A stretch of 64,000 bases of DNA from Chondrosia reniformis. Taxonomy: Eukaryota > Porifera > Demospongiae > Chondrillida > Chondrillidae. The stretch lies in the NCBI GenBank assembly GCA_947172415.1, contig OX359190.1:8122001-8186000 (forward strand), given 5' to 3'. This document shows, one piece after another, positions 55,709 through 64,000 of the stretch (the first letter of the stretch is position 1; the number at the start of each line of letters is the position of its first letter). A program made the position numbers and the translations under genes. The notes beneath the pieces were generated by a model. It had not been told where the DNA came from, made no database searches, and saw only the letters and a program-made list of their open reading frames with translations.

Positions 55709-56932
55709 CTCACTCTTATAATTAATTAATTGCTAAAATTCCTCAAGTAAATTTGTTACCATACACATACAAACATACATATTTTGTCCCTAATAACCGA
55801 TATAATTAGTCTTGCATGTCTAAGGGAACATTCTGTAATGTTTTTGTTGAAATGTACTTTGCTTAAAGGTTGACGTCACTACATTTTAAGGAAATGTTTG
55901 TTTATAAACACATAAATGTCATGTACATCTTGTTCTCCTGTAAGTACCACAACCACAGGACAGTCGTCACACTCAGTGAAGACTTGTACATTCAAATAGT
56001 ACTTAGTATAGAGTGTGCAACATGAATATTCCAAATTTATGATCATGGAAATGATAAATAAATGTCAACCTCGCAAGTAACAGTTATTACAAAAGTATTG
56101 TTTGACAATTTTTGACAATATTTATTTTTAACTTAAATGTTCATTTCTGCTGACATTTAAGGGTCATACAATCTTTCAGTTACAAACGATAGAATACGAC
56201 TCTAAATACTCATTGTGTTATTCCAGTTGCTGCGATTATGCTTAGTAACTGTCAATAATCAGTACCTTCTACACAGCAATGAGCCTTTACAGTACTACTC
56301 TAAACACTTACACTTACATTTACAAGTTTCATTCTCTTTCCTTCATAAGAGTCATAATTACTCCCTCCTTCCTCCCCAGTAGGGAGGAAGTGAAAAAAGT
56401 TAACGATCCTTTGATATTTGCCGACTGCGGTTAACAATGGCAAAGTGACCCGTGGAGGTACGAGAGATATCATCTCGGAAGTCGCGCGGACTCACGGCTA
56501 CGAAAACGTAAACCTGAAGGAGGACGTCGGAATGCAAGCGTGTACTGTCGTCGGTAAAATAATATCTGTGGAATGCGCTTAGTGCCGCAGGCTGTACTAT
56601 CATTTTTGGGTGCGAAGTGCAGCTATATACGTATACGTAGTGACAAGCTTATTAAGTCAACTTACAACTCTGAGCATAGACAATTGTGTGTTTCTTTGAC
56701 TGTGCTTCTATAGAAGTTCACAAATACCTTTTATTTTTGAGTTATCGATGTATATTTGTCTAATTCTCAGGCCGTTCCAGTTGATCGAATTTAAATCGTG
56801 ATCGTGAAGTTCTTGACCACGTCTTCAGAATCCTAATCGATTGACAGCCATTTTATTCTATAAAATGTTGTATAAATGAATACACTATAACATAATACAT
56901 AAATATTGTACTAATTAGTATACTAAAGACTA
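55709..56932. other. Convergent 3' intergenic region
   Basis: Between the stops of the receptor kinase and the Kelch-ROCO gene. Bases 56340-56640 are clearly richer in GC and CpG than their flanks (GGAAGTCGCGCGGACTCACG) and may be a transposon remnant or an unmethylated island. A 67-aa minus-strand frame there has no recognisable family. Confidence 0.45.
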
Positions 56933-59900
56933 TTACAAATGAAAAAGAAGAGAAAGGTGCTTGTCCTCTTGCAGTTTCTGCAGAACCTCTTCATGTATTG
57001 GATACTTGACAGATGTATCCTGAAGCACTTTGCAAAACAGCCTCAATGTCTCCTCTGTACCAGTACTCAGGAGGTGACGGAGAAAGATTACATTGGATTC
57101 TTCTCTGCTCTTTGCTGCTTTGATTTCATCGTACACCTTGTCTGTAATTAGTGGCTTTCCGCCCATTCCCTGGTACAGTTCGTTGACTATGTTGCGAATG
57201 GCGAGGTTTTCTAAAAGGTAAACCCAGTGTTTGGCCCGTAAGGTCTGCTTCCAACTGCCTCCTTCACCATCACACTCTCCCGAGTTGTCAGATGGTGCTG
57301 GCTGTCTAACAACTTCAGGTCCTCCAGTACAGGTAGACTGGTCTTTATAGAGAAGGAACTGGTCTCCATCAAATTCCACTTTACCAGCCACGCTCAACTA
57401 CGTATACAGAAGAAGATATAAAAATCACAAATTACTTGTGTCAAAAAAATAACAATAATAACATATTAAATAGAGTCAGTAGCAGCAAGATTAGAATTGC
57501 TACATTTGTGATAAGGTCTATTTTGTTGAATACATAATATGCAAACTTACATTGGTGTTGCTGTCCTGTTCCTTAGCAACCCAAACCAACTCTCTTGGAG
57601 ATAACGACTTCACCTTGTTCAGTCTGGTACACAGACCCTTTCTCTGGTTGCCACCTTCAAATCGCAGTAGATGCAAACTGAAGCCCTCACAATTCTGGTG
57701 ACTGCAAATGACCCCGTCCTCTAAAGAGGCTTTCTCTTCAAGAAACTCTGCACCAAATACTACCTCACTCATGTAACAAATGCGCTCGTACATCTCATTT
57801 CTGATGTGCCTGCAGAGCTCAGACAAAGACAGCTCTGTGTTTGGAAAGTCCTCAGGAACCAACAGTTGAAGTTGAATGAGGTCTTCCTTTTGGGAAAGAG
57901 CAATGTGGGCATCTTCTTGTGTGAAAATGAACTGTCTACTGTCAGACTGCTTGTGGCAGTACCTCCACTGCTTTCGTCTCAACTGCAATGGCCTTACTTC
58001 CTCCTCGTTTAAAACCTGTCTGCCACTTGCAATATCTACAGCCAGTCTGTGGAATAGACCAGTTGGTACACAGCTGTATCTCTCATATTCATCAGATTGG
58101 AATGAGAAAGTGAATCCCAAAGTGGCCACAGATGCTTCAGGTAGGTGGATCTGCCTCTCAGGAAGGACTGCGGGAATGAAGTAGTGTGTCTCCTTCTCCC
58201 TCACTTTGGCTGCAATACCAACATTTACTAGGACCTCCAGGAGCCATCTTGTTGGGATGTCAGCATCAATGCCTAGCTGCTGAAACAAAGCCTCAGAAAC
58301 AGCTTCAGAAATCACACCTTTTTTAATGAATTTGCGTAGCTCTGGACATGAGGATTCTCTTGGGCCATATTGGACCGATAGCACTTTGGACATTTCCTTG
58401 TACAGAAAGGTCGCATCTGTACAGATCCACTGCTCTTTGTACTCACTCAGGTCAAAGTACACATAGAACCGAAGGCTGTGAAACAGGTTCAGCAGTGCAA
58501 GGAGCTGTCCATCAGCATCTTCAGCTTGGATAAATTGGCATCGGATGCAGAACTCTTTCATTTCTGTGAACTTCCACATCTTCTTTTTCACGCTAGATGT
58601 GATTACTTGCAGGCAGAACCAAACTTTGGGGACTTGCAGTGTTAAGCGATTCTTGCCATCTGAAAGTAGAGAGCGAAGAACATTTACAACTTTACGAGTG
58701 TGCTCCTTCAGTTTGCTGTCTCCCTGTAGCTGACTGTCCACTACAAAGTAGCTATCAGCACATTTGTAGGCAACCTCTTTTGGGGGGAATACCCTGTTGC
58801 TGTCATATGGTTTGTTGTCCATTTCTTCTAAAACCTTCTCGTTGTGGTCCAGTAGAGCTCTCTTAGCTTCAGGATCTTTGGGAAGAAGGGAAAGGTGAGT
58901 GCCAACAAGGAAAATGCGAAGTTGGGGCTCAGTGGCAACATTGAATGCTTCCAACTGCCGCTTGCTCTTCATGGACATTGTGTAGGCAGCTGTAATGGAC
59001 TCCTTCATCAATTCCCAGGTTGAACGGCTGTTGGCACTCTCCACTTCAGTGACTCCATCTTTACAGTAAGCATTGATGTACGGATCTGTCAACCTCTCTG
59101 AAGCTTTAAAGACGTGCAGAAAGTTGCAGGGAAAGTCCAGTAGGAGTGGAAGGACATTCTGAAAGGAGGGCTGGCCTCCTGTGTCCAGCAGGTAAATGAA
59201 CATACATTCCTTCTCATCAGAAGTGGCTCCAGTGGGAATACTATGCTTCTGTAAGAATCTCTCCCTGGCCTGGTATAGTAACAGTAAAGGGTCCTGGTGT
59301 ACTGGGGAAGGACTAGAGTTACTGGGAAGGGCTTGTGTGGCAGCAGTCAGAGATGGATTGGGAGAGACATCAGACTGCACTGTTGTTGACTTTCTCTTAA
59401 ACAGCTTTTTGACTTTGCCCAACAAAGTCAATACTCTTGTGTTACCTGCTGATGTAGCTTGTCGAGGCGAGTATTCTGTGATGTGTGGAGTGTTGCTGGG
59501 AAAGGTCTTTGTCTTCTCCATATCAATTTGGGAAATAAGCTCACCTAATTTGTCATCATCCAAAACTTCCCAAGACGACCCAATGGCAATGCCTTGTGCA
59601 ATGGTGGCCACTTCAGGGGCTTCCAGCACTCCAGTGCTAGTTTTGTCTTCTCTTACTGTGTTGTGGAGCAGGTAGTGCTTCAGTGAGGTTTTACCAACAC
59701 GCGAACCTCCTGTGAGGAAACAGCAGATAATGTTCACTTCAACTGAACCATGTTCATCTATGGCCTGTTTATACCATTTAGGATCCTCCTGCAGGTAGAG
59801 CACAGAGAAGGAACTTATTACACTACAGGTTTCATACATTTTCCATGAAAGTATGTCATACATTTACATATACCAACTTTTATCATATCATATAGCATAG

Positions 59901-62671
59901 TTAGATCACAAACAGACAATAAAGCAGCTACCTACGTATGTAAATGTACATATGACATACTCTCGTCTGATAATACTTTCTCCAAATCAATGTATAACTG
60001 GTCAATAAAGCTAATTAAAAATGGCCACAGGACCACAAGCATTACAACTATTTCCACACTTTAACGAGTAAACGGATCCCCAAAAACGTATCTATTTGTC
60101 CAATTAAGTACGTACATACGTATATCTGCAAACTGATATTACAATTAGCTGACTGTGTATATGGCCAGAATGTGTACATTCTCCCAGTTAATTAGATAAT
60201 TGCTACATAGGAATATGTACTGCTGTTTATTATTGTCATTGCCAAACTTCACATTAATTACTTTTCAATAGTTCACCCACAAAGGGACAGTCTGTGTTTA
60301 TAAACAAACATTCTTTTGACAATTCAGTCAATAGGTCAATACTGTTGGTGATGCTTAGCTTTAGGAAAACTAGCAAGAAGCATCTTTAGAGAACAGTCAA
60401 TTCAGCCAAGTAATACAGTCAATACCCGACACCTCTTCAAAACATTCACTGACACATTCATTTGACTTCTGTTTACCTTTCACTTGCTTTGAACAAGAAG
60501 TACTTAAGTATTTAATAAAAACGTGGCAACTCGCTTTTTTATAATAACAGACAAAATCAACGGCGCCCCAAAAATTAGGCTACAACTTGTTGAATACTAA
60601 AACAAAATGGCCGACTTCGTCTTATGATGCTTCCGTGCCTAGCAATTAATTCTCGCTTCTTGCTGTTAGGAAGCAGTTTATTAACAACTAACATTTCTGT
60701 ACTACCAACATCTTATAACTAATCACACGAACCTACACAGGACGAGAAATTAACATACGTACGTAGTACGCGATAATAAACAGTTTAACTACAGCGGATA
60801 ATACTTGAAACGCTTTCCTCTACATTCTCACTTTAAATACAAAGAACAAGAAGACTTAACAGTCTTCGTTAGTGGAAACAAGATAACACTTAAACTCGTG
60901 AGAGCGTTCGTAGAAGACACTAGTAGGAGAACATTAGAACGATACAAGTCTTGTTAACATTGACACGCGCTTCATGTACACTGAGCGCACAAGTTAGGTG
61001 ACTCTAACGAAGGAAATAAAACCTTCTAATGTTTCTATTTGAAGGAGAAAGTGAACGCGAAGCGCGCAACGAATGTTAACAAAACTTGTAATACTTAAAT
61101 AAGTTTACTAACCTTAACTGCAATGTCGTATTGTACAGCTCTTGTCTGACGTTCTACTCCTCCAAATGATAATCCTCCAATGGTGAGAAATGTTGTTCCG
61201 TTGAGGGAAGCCGTACAATTGAAGGGATAAGACGTTTCTTCACTAATTCGTGTCCACTTCTCCCTCTCGAAAATGAAGATTCCTTTTGGACCTACTAGGA
61301 CTGGTAGCGTACTGTATTGTAATAGTGAACTGTCCTGTGGTGCATACTCGAGCTGTTCCCAGTGATGTACATCATTTGTTGTAAGTGAAGCCATAAAATT
61401 CTTCTTATTCATTCTCCAAAAATATCCATTGTAGTAGTAGTAGATGTAAATGTATTCACCACACAATGCCATGTGGTGTGATGATAATGGTACAAGAAGT
61501 TTCAGATTCGACTGTATCCATATTCTTTTGGTAATATCCAGGAATTCAATTGTGTCTACTTTTTCGCCATATGCTCCTCTTCCTCCTCCAGACACAATTA
61601 CTAAGTCTTCAAATGCAAGAACACCTGGACTGGATCGGGCGGTGTGCATTGGAGGATATAGTACTTTCCATTCTTTGCCTGTCCATGTCACTAGATCGTT
61701 TGTAGGAGTGCCTCGAGTGTCTTCACCTCCTATTAAAGTAAACTGGTTTCCTATGATGGCTGCTCCACTGCGAGAATGAGGAGGTCGGGGTAGTGCTGAC
61801 CATTTAGTGTTTCTAACATCGTAAACCTGAACCTGTTCCTCATCGCCTCCATAGACGAAAACACTTTGATGATGTACTAGTGCTTTAGCTAAGGATGTTC
61901 CAAACAACATTTTGGGGATATTTGTGGATTTGAGGAGATGACCTCCTCCAGCTGTGAGGAGGTCACTGCGAAAGACCTAATTGAGATAAGAAACATTTAC
62001 TGATTGAAACGTGTCTGCTTGGAAACTATAAATTAGCACACACGGATATGTAAGTTTTCAGTAGCAGTTTATTACCAGAAACCTTTGAGTTACAGTCTGT
62101 AACATGCAGTCTTTTTGTACAAAGTCCAACTTAACAGAATGTAAAGAGTCATTTCAGCGTTTACTGTCTAATAGTCTATTAAATCTGAACCTCCTCAACG
62201 TGCACTAGTTAAACATTCTGCCACTATATGGACGAGCCGCGTACTTCGCTTTCTAAAGTGTTCCTTAGAAGCCTACGAATTTCAAGGTTGCATTTCGCTA
62301 GCCAGTTTGAGCGAGGTTTTGCATAACCCATGCAACTGTGTCGCAGTGTTCTAAAGAAAGAGACTTTGGGAAAGGGTCTCTGAAAGCTATTCTAAAGGAG
62401 TGATACTCTCGAGTAATATCAGCTTAGGATAACCACTCTTTCAGCCTGGCGAGTTGGACGCATTTCAAAGACTGAGTTTACAAGACCTGGCTAGATATTT
62501 CGCTGAATTGGACTATTTCTGGTAACGAGTTCCATACACTGGCAGAACATGTAGTTCGCTAAATTAAACTGAACTCATTTTGACCGGTGAAAGGTTAGCG
62601 ACTGTGAGTCTATATAGTAACATCCACTTCTACGAGAAACTGAATAAATAAATAAACTCACTTTAGACATA
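56933..62671 (-). CDS. Kelch-ROC-COR (ROCO) protein with C-terminal CARD-like domain, 1191 aa
   Basis: Exons on the minus strand: 62663-62671 (ATG TCT AAA only), 61113-61976, 57551-59788, 56933-57397, all phase 0. N-terminal beta-propeller of Kelch type: GGDEEQVQVYDVRNTKW, IGGEDTRGTPTNDLVTW, VSGGGRGAYGEKVDTIEFLD, TIGGLSFGG. Then a ROC GTPase: P-loop TGGSRVGKTSLKHYL (about 317-331), switch II LLDTGGQPSFQ, and LVGTHLSLL in place of NKxD. The COR domain follows (FHSLRFYVYFDLSEYKEQWI; ISEAVSEALFQQLGI; YFIPAVLPERQ). The last exon reads as a CARD (WVYLLENLAIRNIVNELYQ, DKVYDEIKAAKSREESNVIF, TGTEETLRLFCKVLQDTS). ROCO proteins are GTP-regulated scaffolds; a CARD implies homotypic signalling in cell death or immunity. 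The Kelch-to-ROC join crosses a 1.3-kb intron with a GTTAGT donor but a strong acceptor and matching phase. Two separate genes remain possible. Confidence 0.78.
59789..61112 (-). other. 1.3-kb presumed intron between Kelch and ROC exons
   Basis: No exon is visible. It contains a YY1-like AAAATGGCCGAC at about 60604 and several CpGs between 60590 and 61080, a pattern also seen at promoters in this window. That leaves open a separate ROCO gene starting here, or an internal promoter. Confidence 0.45.
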
Positions 62672-63145
62672 GAGAACGAATAAAGAAAAACTAAACTGGA
62701 GTGTCACTGGTATTTCTATATCTTCTACTATCACAACTGTGATTGCAACTATAGCAACGCCTGGTATGCAGTGGCGGTAATCCCTTTGATCTCAGCGTGT
62801 AGCACTCAAAAATGGCGGTTCTCACGCTCTTCCGGTATTTAGCTAGTCACACATATATGCCTTTGGATTAGTGTTGCTTTGTGTGGTATTGTAATATATT
62901 AGTTGGACCTGCCATGATATACTAAAGGACTATTACACTGAAAGTAGATAGGCATATGATACAAGTACATAGTAGTCTCTCCAGCCAGTGGAGATCCCAT
63001 GTTCAGGTAGGGTAGTGCTGATTCTGTGAGATCTCCATTCCATAGGACCTTAATAAGGAAGTACTAATCCAATGAATAACATTATGAACCCTTAAGTTTA
63101 TTCATTGGTATATTAATGTTATTCATCTGTTTTCCTTCCCTGCAG
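62672..63145. promoter_or_regulatory. Divergent promoter region, Kelch-ROCO and collagen genes
   Basis: Contains AAAAATGGCGG (62808-62818, YY1-type) and CTTCCGG (62829-62835, ETS-type) within 30 bp, the same pairing found between TEN1 and P4HA. The region from 62870 to 63140 is plain AT-rich sequence ending in a good polypyrimidine tract and acceptor (TTTTCCTTCCCTGCAG), so the collagen gene may have an upstream exon here. Confidence 0.5.
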
Positions 63146-64000
63146 GTGTAAGTATGACTGGTAGCTACCAATTAAAGGATGACATCTACTTCTGTATTAT
63201 TTGCAACAGTGTTGGGTCCACTGGTGAATATAACTGTGATGATGTTCTCCCAACAAGGTCAGCAAGGTCAGATGGTCCCCCAGGTCCACCTGGATCAATT
63301 GTGTATGTTTGTTAAAGAAAACTGTCAGAAAGGAAAAAATCATGCAAGTGGATCCTGAGAAAGTGACAGAGCAGTAACCATGGTAACCATGGAGTCAGTG
63401 GTGCTTGTGATGATTCAATATTGTATCTCATACCTTATATTCTCTCACAGTATGCATTATAAGCGAGGATGGTTCTAGGGGTCCCCTGGTCCTCCTGGAG
63501 CAAATGGCTTGCAAGGGCAAAGAGGAGAGAAAGGTCCAGTTGTAAGTAAATTTACCTACAGTTTGGATCACTCTTTAAAAGTGTAAACTTCCTCACATCA
63601 GGATGATCCTGGATCAAAAAGAATAGACAGAGAACTAGGCAGGTCCGGTGACCCTGGTCCAGTTGGCGATACAGGTCCCAGTGGTCCAGCTGGAGCTGCT
63701 GTGAGAATACAACTTAGTGAGAAACTAGGTTAGATGTGATGGAAAAATTGTTGCATTAATTAGGGTCTTCCTGGAGAAACTGGTTTGGAAGGTTACCCGG
63801 GTGCATGTGGTCCTGATGGAACCAATGGTAACCCAAGGCGAAGAGGTGAACTAGGTACCCAGGGACCTTCAGGCAAAGATGGTATTCCAGGTGTCCCCAG
63901 AGGGGCAGGCCCTAAGGGTGAGAGAAGTGATCCAGGAGGGCAAGGTAATCCTGGAGCACCACATCCACCAGGAAGTGTAGGTGTGGGTGGACCTATAGTG
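63146..64000 (+). CDS. Collagen-like gene, 5' part; runs off the window
   Basis: Exons: 63146-63300, 63479-63541, 63602-63700, 63764 to beyond 64000, all joining in phase 0. The first exon has a non-collagen stretch with four Cys (YFCIICNSVGSTGEYNCDD) and then Gly-X-Y. Later exons are Gly-X-Y in register (GSPGPPGANGLQGQRGEKGP; GDPGPVGDTGPSGPAG; GLPGETGLEGYPG). At least eight Gly positions are replaced: Arg (AGA or AGG) six times, Ser (AGT) once, His (CAT) once. No stop or frameshift is seen inside the exons. Gly replacement normally destabilises the helix, so this is either a decaying gene or a collagen with an interrupted helix. Translation could start at the ATG at 63154, or the exon could be internal. 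Confidence 0.75.

Noticed and set aside
56400-56603. 67-aa frame in a GC-richer patch
   Set aside because: No recognisable family, no partner exons, and it is next to two convergent gene ends. Recorded only as a compositional patch.
57806-59675. Open frames on the plus strand inside the ROCO exon
   Set aside because: Antisense shadows of the 746-codon ROC-COR exon, with no splice context or domain pattern of their own.
59789-59863. MYDILSWKMYETCS as the N-terminus of a separate ROCO protein
   Set aside because: It is preceded by no promoter-like signal and is followed at 59788 by a strong acceptor (polypyrimidine tract plus CTGCAG), so it reads as intron. The two-gene option is kept open in the gene entry.

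Overview
This is a eukaryotic, metazoan genomic window. It is AT-rich (TA-rich microsatellites, GT..AG introns often under 400 bp) and gene-dense, and many short foldback elements sit in introns. Gene content points to an early-branching animal, most likely a demosponge such as Amphimedon. The reasons are an intron-rich receptor tyrosine kinase with an IgGFc-binding-protein-like N-terminus, a Kelch-ROCO-CARD protein, collagen with its prolyl 4-hydroxylase, and dispanin (CD225) genes. The species assignment is an inference; no search was possible. All exon models were built by eye from splice sites and reading-phase continuity.

Layout, left to right. 1-2170: intergenic, with a tandemly duplicated promoter/exon-1 fragment of the next gene. 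2171-6271 (+): secreted M14 zinc carboxypeptidase, 10 exons. 6820-7639 (-): TEN1, the small OB-fold subunit of the CST telomere complex. It is divergent, over 159 bp, from 7799-15810 (+): prolyl 4-hydroxylase alpha subunit, with a pair of mutually exclusive exons equivalent to vertebrate P4HA1 exons 9a/9b. 16342-19327 (-): CFAP96, a ciliary protein, with an RFX X-box beside its start. 19732-20456: a 38-bp minisatellite of about 19 copies. 20988-22214 (+): intronless Golgi-type sulfotransferase. 22536-25345 (-) and 26779-28928 (-): two tandem CD225/dispanin membrane proteins; the second has a long repeat-built N-terminus. 28929-33107: mostly repeats, plus one possible small gene at 32095-32379. 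33108-38793 (-): RHEB GTPase (183 aa, CaaX). Only 57 bp separate its start codon from that of 38851-42973 (+): MLX bHLH-leucine-zipper factor. 43691-55708 (+): a 1433-aa receptor tyrosine kinase in 19 exons. 56933-62671 (-): Kelch-ROC-COR-CARD protein. 63146-64000 (+, running off the edge): collagen triple-helix exons with many Gly-to-Arg replacements.

How the genes relate. P4HA hydroxylates procollagen prolines in the ER, and a collagen-like gene lies in the same window, but they are far apart and not obviously co-regulated. RHEB and MLX are both nutrient/growth regulators (TORC1 activation and MondoA/ChREBP partner) and share one very short promoter. The two CD225 genes are tandem paralogs. 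The other genes look functionally unrelated, as expected for a eukaryotic chromosome.

The most unusual items are: the mutually exclusive P4HA exons; the receptor kinase ectodomain built of four two-exon modules in phase 1; a 183-bp-arm inverted repeat in that gene; a family of foldback elements with different arms but a shared hammerhead-like core; the Kelch-ROCO-CARD architecture; and the Gly-to-Arg pattern in the collagen exons.
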